NCBI GenBank assembly: GCA_021307315.1
Contig: JAJSPD010000141.1
Coordinates: 1-57,999 of the forward strand
Source of the DNA: Bisporella sp. PMI_857
Taxonomy: Eukaryota > Ascomycota > Leotiomycetes > Helotiales > Helotiaceae
Direction of reading: 5' to 3'
Length of the DNA stretch: 57,999 bases
A program made the translations under genes and the position numbers. Each line of letters opens with the position of its first letter. Within the stretch, counting starts at the first letter, position 1. This document shows, piece after piece, positions 43,563 through 54,553 of the stretch. Below the pieces are notes generated by a model. That model did no database searches and had not been told where the DNA came from. It saw only the letters and a program-made list of their open reading frames with translations.

Positions 43563-46187
43563 TTATTCCTCGTCATATACCATCGCCTCCAAGCCCTGGT
43601 CCTTACTGTAAATCTTAAATCCTATAATACACACAGCATTCCAAGGTTCAGGCTCATTATCATCTTCGTCATCCTTATTTTTCTTGTTAGCCTTCTGCTG
43701 CTGACTTGGTCCCCCATCGATAGGTCTTGGAATTAGTGTAAGGTCATCGTCACTGTAGAAATCGTCGAAGTCAGAAGTGGAACTTGCGCTGGACTCGTCG
43801 TTGATCATGAGGTATTGTTCTGATGGTGGAGATGGGGAACAACGGGAATAGCGGCGCTGCGAGGCGGAACTGCGGCAGTTGTATGGAGGAGTTGGTGCCG
43901 GGTAGCAGTTAAAATGCCGTGGTGAAGTTGCGACGAGGTTAGAGTTGGGTGTCTCTGGCGTAGTCTGGGACATGGTGGACGAAGATGAGAGGTTTTCGGT
44001 CTGTACAGCTTTATCTCTGTCATTAGCTGGCTTCACATCTGAGCTCGTTGCGTTCGCGAGCTGTGAAGGCTCTTCGGTCTGAATGCCTTTGTCTTCCTTC
44101 GCCGGAAGTACTTGCTTGACTTCTTCAGTTTGCACAGCTTGGTCCTTTAGCTTCTTTGCCTCTTTCCCCATATCTTCCGCCTCTTTCTCAGGTTCCTTGG
44201 CCTCCTGCTTCGCTTGGTTCTTTTTGTCTTGCTTGCGCAGAATTTCTCGAGTAAGATGTCTTTTTTCCCAGTTCTTCCTCTGTGTAGCGATCCTAGCTTC
44301 TCGAGCTTTAGCTTTATCTTTAGCTTTTCGAGCTGTACACTTGGCTTCCAGATGTGCAGCACCCTTGCTGTGAGCCAGATCATACATGGCACCAACTTGA
44401 GCCAGTTTGTTATTGTCAACCTTTCTCCTTAACTGTGCTTTTACAACATCCTCAACAGAAGGATGCTTTGTGTCACGATGTGCTGTGACCTGAACAAACA
44501 CTGAATAGGTACCTGCTGGCAGGCTCTGCAGTTCTGTGGCAACACTTCTTTCCATAAGATAGTTTCCATGGCTTCGCACAATATAATCCTCCTCTCCTGG
44601 AGAATCGACGTCGTGCAGTCGGAATTGTAGGCGAAAGCTGTACTGACCTTGAAGTCCGTCAAAATATCTGTCATCAAGTTGACTTAGGACCAAGACCACA
44701 GGTGAATCTTTTGTCAAAGCTACTCTGAATCTTTGTTTGAATTGAGGAAGCCATGGAACTTCCGCGCTGATCCACTTCTGGGTGATACGCCAGTCTGGAG
44801 AATCCATAAAGAGTCGTGTTCGGTCCAAATGTTGATACTTGCGAAGAAGGTCTTCAAATGATATCCAAAATGCACTATTATTTCCAAACTTATGATTCAG
44901 TTCAAGTTGCGCCTCTGGTGTAAATTCCTTACTGCCATCAGACCATGGACCTTCCCAGTTACTATTCTTGCCTTTACCCCATGGATTTCGAAGCTTCAGC
45001 AGCCGTTGGCCAGTTGAGAGCTCTCTTGCTTCCATAATAACATACGCATGACCGTCAGAAATTCCATCCCTGGTACCATACCTTCCATCGAGAAGCCCAG
45101 TAGAGCAGCCAAAGAGAAATTCCTTGTTGACTTTCATGATTTCATTCTTCCAAAATTCATCAGTATCCAGGATATCAGATGTCAGCAATTCAGTAGTTAC
45201 TCCTCCAGTAAGGTCTTCAAGCCCTTCACCAACCCAACCACCGCCGAGAGCTGCATAGTCACCATGTGCTTTGGCGTATGCTTTCTCAAGGAGCGGCAGC
45301 CAAGTCTCGTTCGGATCTTTGCAATGCGCGAAAAACAGAGCCTGAGATCCAGTTTGGTAGGTCTTCCGGTACTCTTTCTCAACGTCTTCCCTATCAACCT
45401 GCTCTAGTAAATGACGCTGTACGGATGGAGAGTCCCAATCAGGAGATTTAAGATACAACTTATCATCAACGATAGATATGATCCATTCTCCATCTCGGTG
45501 AAAGACGAAACCATATATACCGATTTTGGTATCATACACCACACAGATCCTCTCTATCCCAAACTCTATGTTCACCAATGCCGTTAGGCTTGCCATCAAC
45601 CAGCAGTCTCCAAGATTCCCCAGCTTGACATCCGCCGGAACGATTTTCCCTCCCAAAAATGTAGGTTTCTCGAAGATCTCATGTACCCTTTTCACAGCTT
45701 TCGGTACCTGCGAACTCCAATTGGACAAAGTATTGCTGTTCAACTCAAATCTGCCACTAATCAAGCCATTGAGACAGTATCCTTTCTCCAACTTCAAGTC
45801 CCAGTCAATGTCGAATCTTGGATCTCGATATCGCATGTTTACCCTCTTGCATTCCTTTATGAGTTTCTGTACCTTGGTCCGACATTCTTGCACAGCCCGC
45901 TGAAAGTCCTCCGATACAAGAAGGTTGTTCTGCGTGGGTCTCGATTGTGTTAGTTTAGAAGGGTCGGACGAGGTAGGCGGGGCAGATGGCAGAATCGTTG
46001 ACGCTTTGCTGAATTGTGGGACTGAGAATCGCTGCCATATCTTGTTGATGGTTTCCTGCGGGGGGTATCGCTTCGTCTTCTTGTTGTTGTTGTTTGGGAG
46101 AGAAGGATGCGGAGGTAGTGGCGGTGGTGGATTCGGACGGCCTCGTCGTCTCGAATCATCATCGGAACTGGAACTGTACATGAACAT
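43563..46187 (-). CDS. Calpain-family cysteine protease
   Basis: A single-exon frame of 874 residues on the minus strand. After a Pro-rich N-terminus (PNPPPPLPPHPSLP) the catalytic core contains the full triad: C195 in LGNLGDCWLMASL, H380 in ISDGHAYVIM and N401 in LRNPWGK. It is followed by a C2-like/calpain domain III region with SPVVLVLSQLDDRYFDG. The C-terminal third is Lys/Glu-rich coiled coil with three spaced motifs AVQTE, GIQTE and AVQTE, and an acidic tail. The EF-hand domain of classical calpains is absent, as usual in fungi. Fungal relatives include PalB-like proteases, but this architecture differs; the substrate is unknown. ATG 46187 is chosen as the first Met; Met3 is an alternative. 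It seems intact. Confidence 0.9.
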   Translation of the reverse strand: MFMYSSSSDDDSRRRGRPNPPPPLPPHPSLPNNNNKKTKRYPPQETINKIWQRFSVPQFSKASTILPSAPPTSSDPSKLTQSRPTQNNLLVSEDFQRAVQECRTKVQKLIKECKRVNMRYRDPRFDIDWDLKLEKGYCLNGLISGRFELNSNTLSNWSSQVPKAVKRVHEIFEKPTFLGGKIVPADVKLGNLGDCWLMASLTALVNIEFGIERICVVYDTKIGIYGFVFHRDGEWIISIVDDKLYLKSPDWDSPSVQRHLLEQVDREDVEKEYRKTYQTGSQALFFAHCKDPNETWLPLLEKAYAKAHGDYAALGGGWVGEGLEDLTGGVTTELLTSDILDTDEFWKNEIMKVNKEFLFGCSTGLLDGRYGTRDGISDGHAYVIMEARELSTGQRLLKLRNPWGKGKNSNWEGPWSDGSKEFTPEAQLELNHKFGNNSAFWISFEDLLRKYQHLDRTRLFMDSPDWRITQKWISAEVPWLPQFKQRFRVALTKDSPVVLVLSQLDDRYFDGLQGQYSFRLQFRLHDVDSPGEEDYIVRSHGNYLMERSVATELQSLPAGTYSVFVQVTAHRDTKHPSVEDVVKAQLRRKVDNNKLAQVGAMYDLAHSKGAAHLEAKCTARKAKDKAKAREARIATQRKNWEKRHLTREILRKQDKKNQAKQEAKEPEKEAEDMGKEAKKLKDQAVQTEEVKQVLPAKEDKGIQTEEPSQLANATSSDVKPANDRDKAVQTENLSSSSTMSQTTPETPNSNLVATSPRHFNCYPAPTPPYNCRSSASQRRYSRCSPSPPSEQYLMINDESSASSTSDFDDFYSDDDLTLIPRPIDGGPSQQQKANKKNKDDEDDNEPEPWNAVCIIGFKIYSKDQGLEAMVYDEE

Positions 46188-47719
46188 TGTTTCAGGTTAT
46201 GCCTTCTATTGCCGCTATGTGGCCAAACCTCGAGTCTGCAATTCTTTATGACTTGTCCTTGAGAGAACAGAGCAATAAATGGTGCAGTATATTCTTCCTG
46301 CAGCCTCGAGAATTGATATTAGTAGTCATCCTGACAGAACGGACTCCTTGCTTAGCTTGGATAGGCAGTGTGGTGGCAGCAATGGAAAGCGTCATAAGTG
46401 CTTCGCAGACCCCGAGCGACAGTCTATGGCTGGCCCTCAAATTAAAAGTCACAAGGAGCAGATCCTTTACTTGTTCGTGCTGTAGTGGGAGTTGCTGGTG
46501 TATGATGTGGATTAAACTGCAGTACAGGGTTACATTAGACCTCTGGAGGCCTGACATATCAGGTAGCTTTGGACTCTGCAGAGTCTTTCCAACTTGCAGG
46601 TAGAGCTTCTCATTAAGAGGATCAATTATTTGAGCGAAAAGCACATGCGTTCAATAAGTAAAGCAGTTAAGCCTTTGAGGAGGAAAAAAGATGTAAAAAG
46701 GGTAGGAAAAAACTGGACCGGACAGTGTGCCATGCGCCATGGCAAGGTCAACAGGGGTTGTCAGAATTATTTACGCACAGGCCAAAATGTTGCTAAAATC
46801 ACACCAAAAATAACGCCTTCACAAGTATATAACTTCTTAAATTTATATTATAACAATAATTCAGGTTTTGTATATAGATTTATTATTTTATTATTTTATA
46901 ATAATTTTTATATATTATATTGGCAATATACTAAGTATCTTGCCAAGACTTGTCACGGTTATCACGCGACCAGCTCGCGTGTGTTCCCTAATCGGGACTA
47001 GTAGCGCCTGGCCTGAGAGCCAGACTCTAGTTTGAGAAGTTTTTCCAGAGCTCCATCTCTTCTCCTTAGTTTAGTACTTTCGTATTGAAGCACCTACCAC
47101 CCGCCCTTCCAGGCATATAGGACCGTTTTAGCTTCAGAATTTAGTGCTTAGTAATGTGCATTAACCTGGTTCAATTTATACTGTATTCAAGTCTAGGCTC
47201 GCTATATTTTATCTGGCCACAATTCTCAGGCCAGATCATGTGTGTGGCGTACAATGGTCATGCGTGTGGCGTATGAGCAGGTTTCTCGAACTCTCTATCG
47301 GCGGGCGGCAGCACGCTGGTGCCTGGGCGAGCCTCGACCTCAGCTGTCGGCGGAAAGGCCAGAACGAAGCAAGATTACTTAGCAGTGCCCCGGCTTTCAT
47401 ACTCTTTAACACCCTGTCCTCCTTTCCATGAATCACTAGGTGACGATTCTCTTCGTCCCCTTAGATCTAAGTTGATGGCTGACAAAGCAGTTGTTGTAAA
47501 TCTTCTATGCTCGAGCTAGCGTCATTTAAGCACTCTTGTAAGAGCGCTTATAGAACTGTTGCTTGCGAGTGCTAATTAGAACTGTCAACTCAGTAGAACC
47601 CAATTTCATATTTTATATGAAGACGGACTTTCTATCACCAATCTACGATAAAGATCTAGCTATAGATAAAAGCGACGAATTTCAACTGGCGCGTTGGAAT
47701 TCATAGGTGGAAGAGAACC
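46188..47719. other. Intergenic between calpain and HET genes
   Basis: A minus-strand frame at 46644-46246 (132 codons) lies in the calpain promoter or leader and has no recognisable domain. A very AT-rich patch occupies about 46795-46935. An imperfect 22-bp palindrome lies at about 47528-47549. No further gene is seen. Confidence 0.35.
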
Positions 47720-50105
47720 ATGTCATTTGATGTCTGTCGCTCAACACATGCCCGCCCAATGCAGCGAAGGAGCCAGAGACTTCTGGAACGTATTAGATCA
47801 AGGAAATTTCAAGAAACACATGTAAGTTTCAGTATTTCATGCCTGCGTCTTGACTGCCAGGCAAAATGAAGTCTGAATGATTTTGACTCGGCTGAGGTAG
47901 ACCAAGTGCGAAGTTTGCGAGAAAGTCTTTTCCGCTTTTACTTCACCTTCTGATTCAGTTAATCTGGGCGATTGGGAGCATGTCATGAAGCACTCCAGGT
48001 GCCACTATCACCGAAAGCTGATTTTGGACTGCATTGATATGGTGCCTGGAGACAAGATCAAATCAGTTTCTATTGAGTCATCGCCGCAGACTAAGAACAC
48101 CTCTGTAGTAATTGATGCGGGCCCACTGGGATTACGAATCACTGACTTCCAAATTTTGGATTACCCTCGAGCTTTGAAGGCATCAGGAATATCCGGGGAA
48201 GGCAAATTAGTCAATTCTCGGTGGATTGATACAGGCATAGCGAGGCGATGGGAACAACAATGTCGACAGCTCCATGGGATTGCATGCCTTGCGTTTCCCG
48301 CTCCTGGTCGACTATCGAACATGAGACCTACTTGGGTCGTTGATGTTTGGCAACAATGCCTCGTGGGAGCATCCTCTGCGCATGAATATGTTGCCCTGAG
48401 CTATGTTTGGGGCGGCAACCTTTTCATCAAGACTCTTCGCAGCAATATCGACCAACTGCAAGTTCCACTATCCCTTTCCCTTGAGCGCAATGTTGAGGTC
48501 CCACGGTCCATACGAGACGCTATGAACTTAACTGAGAGTATGGGAAAGCGATATTTATGGGTTGATTGTCTTTGCATTGTCCAAGACGATGAGATCCATA
48601 AAGCCGAGCAAATAGCATCGATGGCGGCAATATTCGCAAATGCTTCTTTGACCATCATTGCCGCAAGTGGTGAAAACGCAGATGCGGGACTACCTGGCTT
48701 TCCTGGTATATCAACACCAAGGTCAGTTCAGCAGCAGACTTTCATCCTGAATCATGGACTCAAAGTTGTCAAACTTCAACGACCAGATTCACCATTCTGG
48801 AGGGTCTCACAACCCTGGGGTCGCAGAGCCTGGACTATTCAGGAACACCTCTTTTCCAAACGGAGACTTGTTTACGAAAAGGGCTGGATACGTTGGCATT
48901 GTAACAAAGCCACCTGGCAAGAAGACTGCACAACTGCACAAGTTGATTCAATCTTCCCGGAAAAGGATATCTGGGATGATCTCACAGATCTACGTCAAGA
49001 ATGTACTCGCACCATTCCCAATATCACAGCACTGGGCAACGCAATAAGGCATTTTGTCCGCGCGGATCTAACCTACCCGGAAGATTCCCTGGATGCGTTC
49101 GCTGGGGTAGCTACTGCTCTCAGCCCTTGCTATAAGGATGGGTTTATCTCCGGTCTTCCTGTCGCCTTCTTTTATATTGCAGTCCTTTGGAAGCCCTTGT
49201 GGGGGATATGCCGCCGGAGATCCAAAAAACCAGATGCTCAAATTAAATTACCGAGTTGGTCTTGGGCCGGATGGAAAGGCGATATAGAAACATCTTCCTG
49301 GGCAGCCGCTATGGATTTCCTAATCGCAAGCTGTCGCAGATTCGATGATCACCCGAGCCTTGAACGCGTAACTCCACTCTTTGAGTGGAAGTACCATGAG
49401 ATACTGACGGACACCGGAAAGCCTATACCGAATATTTGGTATGAATCTAGACAGAAATTCGGCTATGGCAAGGATAGTGAGCCATGCCCTCATGGTTGGA
49501 CCCGCCACAAATTCTCTGAGAGTCGCTTTAAACATCTCGACGGCGAGATGAAGTATCTGGGTTCGACACCGCAACATATATACAAACATCAAAGCGGACC
49601 ACATTCTGAGTTCAGATATCCCTTGATACTTCCAACAGAGACAGAAGCTCCCATTCTTCGGCAACCGGTGCCTTATATCTCTTGCACAACTAGGCGAGCA
49701 TACCTGTATGGGGATACTGTGTTTCAAGATAGGCCGGGTAACGACAACATACTATTGAGGAATCAAGTAGGTACTTGGATGGGTATTTTGACTTTACATA
49801 ACTTGGCGCACCTTGATCGGAATATGACAATGTCAAGTATATCCTCTCGTACCCTCTTCGAACTAGTCGAGGTTGCTCGGGGTCGTACACGATTGGATGA
49901 TCCAGGAGATCCTCAAAATTTCCTCTGCCCTGAATTTTCTCTCAAATCTCAAGAAATGCCGACAGATGGTAAATTTTACGAGTACTACTATGTCTTATGG
50001 ATTGAATGGGATGGGGACATCGCTTACAGAAAAGGCATAGGTCGCGTCGCAAAAAGTCGTTGGGAGTTCGAGGAAGGGGAGCGGATTAATTTGATGCTAG
50101 GGTAA
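47720..50105 (+). CDS. HET-domain (heterokaryon incompatibility) protein
   Basis: The main exon 47901-50105 encodes a HET domain in canonical order: HEYVALSYVWGG, then YLWVDCLCIVQDDEIHKAEQ, IFANASLTIIAASG and SRRAWTIQEHLFSKRRLVY-like residues (GRRAWTIQEHLFSKRRLVY), with the SLDAF and PSWSWAGW elements downstream. Before it lies a Cys/His-containing region KCEVCEKVF. An upstream exon is likely. With ATG 47720 the intron 47822-47900 keeps frame (768 residues), but the alternative frame from ATG 47748 (MPAQCSEGARDFWNVLDQG) looks more like the family and misses the frame by one base, so an indel or a different splice cannot be excluded. HET proteins mediate cell death after fusion of genetically different hyphae; specificity partners are not visible here. 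Confidence 0.85.
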
Positions 50106-50716
50106 CTGTTGGTATGAGTGAATAGCACACCTCGCGACGCACGGACCAATGGATGTATTATAGCTCTCGTACGTAGATTAGCACTTAGAAAAAATCAAGA
50201 ACAAGTCAGCCACCTGCAACGAGCATAATAGCACCGCGCTGAGATCGCGGTGCTACGTGCCCCATGGGTAACCGACTTAAGCAATTGCAGGTCATCAATA
50301 CGAAGTATCACAGAGTGATACAAACACGAACTTTAGCAAACGGCATATCTGGATATGTTTGCTATCCCTTGCTGGATCTGTGGTCCTCCTGGTATTCTCA
50401 GCCTCAAAGATTTACCAAAAATATTAAAGTGTTTATCTCTGTCTGTTGGAATGCATGTACATAGTTTCACGCGTTCCATATCGCGAGGATTGTGGGTCTC
50501 CTACGGTCCTACCATCTATATAACTACCTGGCAATAGGCCGTAGCTTAGAAGAATCAACGAATATCAAAACCACACCAGCAAGAGCGTAGTCACAGCTAC
50601 TACGCCTTTTGCTACGTGGTAGGTATTCCGACAGGAACCGTGGAGAAAGAATTGCTTAGAGCAGGGCCGGGCCGGACTAACTCGCACCACAAGCCCCACA
50701 AAGGCCAATCTTATTA
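50106..50716. other. Intergenic, no gene seen
   Basis: Non-coding flank between the HET gene and the pogo relic; nothing recognisable. Confidence 0.4.
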
Positions 50717-51266
50717 CAGTAAAACCTCCCTATAAGGATCCCTGTAGATAAGGATACCTGACCAATAAGGATACAGCGATAAGTCCCGAGGTAAATTTGG
50801 TGTAACCTAAGGATTTTTTCTTTATAAGGATATCCTTACAATTCTACGGTCCCTACTAGCAAAACACTACTAATTATCCTTCTAACTATGGCGCCGCCGA
50901 CTCCAGCAAACCCCTTACCGAATGCCTCTTTATCGAATCCTCCGAAAAAGCGCAAGGCCCTTGACGATGCCGACCGATTGAAGATCCGGAAGCGTAATAA
51001 GGAGCACCTACCAGCTCAATAGGCCGATCTTGCGGCATGGCTTTATCAAGAGACTGGGCATCAGTTGACTCAAGGACAAATCTCGACGATACTCTCCTCC
51101 AAGTACGCACATCTCGATTCCCTCGATCACAAGAAGGACAAGAAGCAGCTGGCAGCAAAGAGATCGTCTCAGGGCTCTCAAGGAGGCAATCAAGGCTCTT
51201 GAGACACTAAAGTTATGTGAGATGCAACAAGAGAATGGTGAAATATCAGCTCTACAGACCTTGGAG
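50717..51266 (+). mobile_element. Pogo/Fot1-like relic, 5' part, interrupted by hAT copy B
   Basis: Begins at a TA dinucleotide (50715-50716) with CAGTAAAACCTCCCTATAAG, the same end type as at 11737. AAGGATA motifs recur in the first 100 bp. A frame from ATG 50888 to 51202 encodes KKRKALDDADRLKIRKRNKE, AAWLYQETGHQLTQGQIST and LSSKYAHLDSL, the N-terminal helix-turn-helix of a pogo-type transposase, with an in-frame TAG at 51020-51022 (consistent with CAG to TAG). The rest is cut off at 51266 where the hAT terminal repeat starts. Confidence 0.65.
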
Positions 51267-54200
51267 CAGTGTAGCCAGTAGTGTGTACGCCGTAATTACT
51301 GCAGTAATTTGATGCCTTATTACCACTGCAGTACAGATTCCTCCCACAAATACGCACTGAATAGTACTGCAGTAATATACCTCCTTTGTCATACGCACGG
51401 CGTAATACGGCGTAATACGGCATACTAGAGTATAATTACACGTGACTCATATATCCTTTTGCTCTTCCTCTACCTTCCAACTCCTATTCACCTATTTCTT
51501 CCTCTGATTCAAAGGCTTTTACCTTATGCCAGGACCTTAAACACTCTAAGGCTTCAATCACCTTTACTGAAAGCTTATTACGGCGATCTGTAACTGTAAT
51601 TTTGCAAGACGAGAAAAGACGTTCTGGTTCCGCACTCATTGCAGGAATAGAAAGCAAGTTTAGAGCCATCTTGCTCAAATTAGGGTATATGGCCTGCTGC
51701 TCAGGTGCCAGCCACCAGTCCCTCACATCCTCAAAGTCGTGGTGTGGCAGTGAACTGCAATATCGAGTATATTCGTCCTGGGATGGAGTCGTCGGCACCT
51801 TTGCTTTTAAGGAGTTCTCCCACTGAGTAAACTTATTTGCCGTTCCGTATGTGGGAGCAAGAACTGGGCCAGTAGCAGCAGCAGCGGCGGCAGCAGTAGC
51901 TTCACCTGGGAGTCTCTCATGGCCTGTAGGCATATACTTCTCTCTCCATAGGTCCTCCAGCGCGGTCTTAGCTGGGCCCCACCACTCACACATCCAGTGC
52001 TCCTCAATATATTGCCACTTATAGGCCGGATGAAGGACAAGTGCGCCTACGTATGCCGGTGTCTCACTAGAAAGAGCATAGTATTTATCTAGCTTTGCCC
52101 AGCCAGAGTTAATACAAGTACTCATGACTGGGTCGTTCTTATATTGAGCTTTGCCCTCCTCATATTGTTGAAGGATGAAATCTAAAGCAGGGAGTACCTC
52201 GTCAAGGGTATTATGGTTTGATTCTAGAGCCTTGGTCGTATGTGCGAGGTTGGTAAGAAAACCTTTAACCTATAAGTTAAGGATTAATGATTGGTATCAA
52301 GATTAGGGGGGAAAATAGGGAAATAGAACACCTTACCTTGCTCAAAAGGGCCCAGTCCTCAGGCAATAGTCGATCCAGATTTAGCTCCTTCTCGGGGTAT
52401 TGCGCAAAGAACCGGTCTACAGCCTTTTGTAGGGGAATAGCCTCGCTAAGCATCTTGTCCCAAGAGTTCCACCGGGTGCCATTATCTCGAGCAATATTTC
52501 TGCCTCTTGAGATGGCTCTCCATTGTTGTTTTTGTTGTGCGGTACGTCCAATGTGAGTAACAAAGTTATGAAGCTTGCCAAGTGGTCCGAGCCTCCTCCA
52601 CTGGTCCATTTCATCCTGAGTTGTCTCAAGAGCTTCGGCTTGGTTAACAAATAGAAAAGACTGTGCCGATAGGTTGATAATATGGCCGATACATCGGATT
52701 CGATGGTGCTTTGCGTTATAATCAATATTCCACGAGTCATATGCGCCTAGATGAAATTAGGACAAATATCAAGGTAATCGGGTATTACTCACGATCCTCA
52801 AATTCTCGCATCATGGTATCATTATTTGTCGCATTGTCCATCTGTATGTATCCTAACTTACTACTAATTCCCCAGTCCGCTACCACCTCTTGTAGATATT
52901 TAGCAAGGTTCTCTCCGGAGTGCTCCCCCTCCATCTCAACAAGTGCTAGGGTAGCACTCTCAAGTTGGCCACCCTGAGCGATATAATGGCTAACAAGTCC
53001 CAGGATCGGTAAGCTATTTGGTGATGTCCAGAGGTCACAGCTAATGTGGATATCGGTCAGAGCAGTATGCAGCCTCGACTTCATCTGTTCCTTCATAGAG
53101 CTAAACTGGCGTAGAACCCATTGAGTGATTGTTGTATGAGAAGTAGGAAGCCAGGTATCAATATCATCGTTGATATAGTTGAGGAGGTCCCGAAACTCAG
53201 GGCATTCGACCAGACGAAGTGGGAGGTGGCAGGCGGTAAGGAACTTAATATATAAGACCTCAAGGTGGTTGCCATCAAGTGAGTTGCCATCACTATTAGT
53301 CGTATTAAGCTTCCGGCGCTTGAAGGACTGATCCTGAGAGAGCTCAAGAGCATGCTCAATTGATTGCTGCCGCTTTGCCGAAATATTCTCCCGAGAAGAC
53401 TTCTCCGACTTGGTATGCTTCTCAAAGAGGTGCCTCTGAATCACTCGAGTACCCCCGTTTGTACTATAAGCTTTCGAGCAATACTTGCAACGCCACTCTT
53501 CTTTTCCCTTATGAAAATATCGGTATTCCGGATCAGGATCTGGCATATGCTTATAAACCCAGCTAGTTCGAAGCCTTTTATATCCTGAGGAATAGCTAGT
53601 TAAACTAGGTGGACAGGAAGGAGGTGGGGAGGAAGGAGGTGGAGAGGAAGAAATATCAAGATATTCAAGGTCAGAGGATGATATCATTGAGGCCTGAGAC
53701 ATCTGGATTTGGTTATAGGTTGGTTGGTTGGTAGGTGGGGAACAAATTGATGATTGATATTTTGATGAAAGAGAAAGAAGAAATAAAGTAAGAGAACGAT
53801 AAGAAATCAAGGTTTATATAGACCAAACTCCACTGCGCAGGGATTCTGGTGATTTCGAATCACTAGAATTAGCGTGTTTTTTTTGATCAAAACATTGACT
53901 TCAAAGCCTTCGGAAAACATAAAGATATACTCTAAATTACTTCATATTGAGATATTACACGTATTAGAGGGAGGGCTTTCAAATGAGATCACTCCGATGT
54001 ACGTTGGTTAAGTTTTGGTGATATAGAATTTAAGTGAAGTTGGGTTATTAAAGTCATATATGCCAAATACTTGGGAATAGCTTCAAAAATTAGAAAATTA
54101 AACTATTGAATGATAATGTTACTCAGCCTCAGCCGAATTAAGCCTACATAGGCCCAATTGACAGAGTGTATATTAGCGAATCTATATATATAAGAGTCTC

Positions 54201-54553
54201 GCAATTTAGTTAAGAATTGAAGGCGTAGTTGGGCTTTGGATATTTGAAGCAAAGTTCGGGTGGAAATGCCCGAAATTTGCACGACAGCTTCAAACTTAAA
54301 TTCTACGCCAACCATACATTCAAAAATTATGAATTTAGTACCGTTCGAAAGATGTGAGCCAGTAAATTAACATATATCTAGTATTATAATTATAGCGTTG
54401 GTACTATGAGAGTCATTCTCAGTCTAATAATCAAGCGTATTGTTGAGGTAGCAGATAATACCTTAAGCGAAAGCTTAATTTCAGCCTCATTTGGTGGTAC
54501 AGTATTACGCCGTATTACGCCGTATTCTGACTAAGCAGTGCGTATTCTTAAAG
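51267..54553 (-). mobile_element. hAT transposon copy B
   Basis: Reverse-complement copy of 16293-19578; the only differences found are one extra C in a C-run of intron 2 and loss of the outermost 92 bp on the transposase 5' side, where mariner sequence begins at 54554. The 3'-side terminal repeat at 51267 is intact. Flanking 8-mer CCTTGGAG does not recur at 56027. Confidence 0.92.
51484..53702 (-). CDS. hAT transposase (copy B)
   Basis: Exons 53702-52793, 52746-52337 and 52269-51484 encode the same 701 residues as copy A, including the BED finger, CDLWTSPNS, QMDNATNND and the dimerisation domain. The only nucleotide difference lies in intron 2 (six instead of five C). The element as a whole may not transpose because its true 5'-side terminus is lost, but the enzyme could act on other copies. 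Confidence 0.93.

Noticed and set aside
46246..46644. 132-codon minus-strand frame upstream of calpain
   Set aside because: No domain, no neighbouring exon and located in the calpain promoter or leader; kept only as a note.
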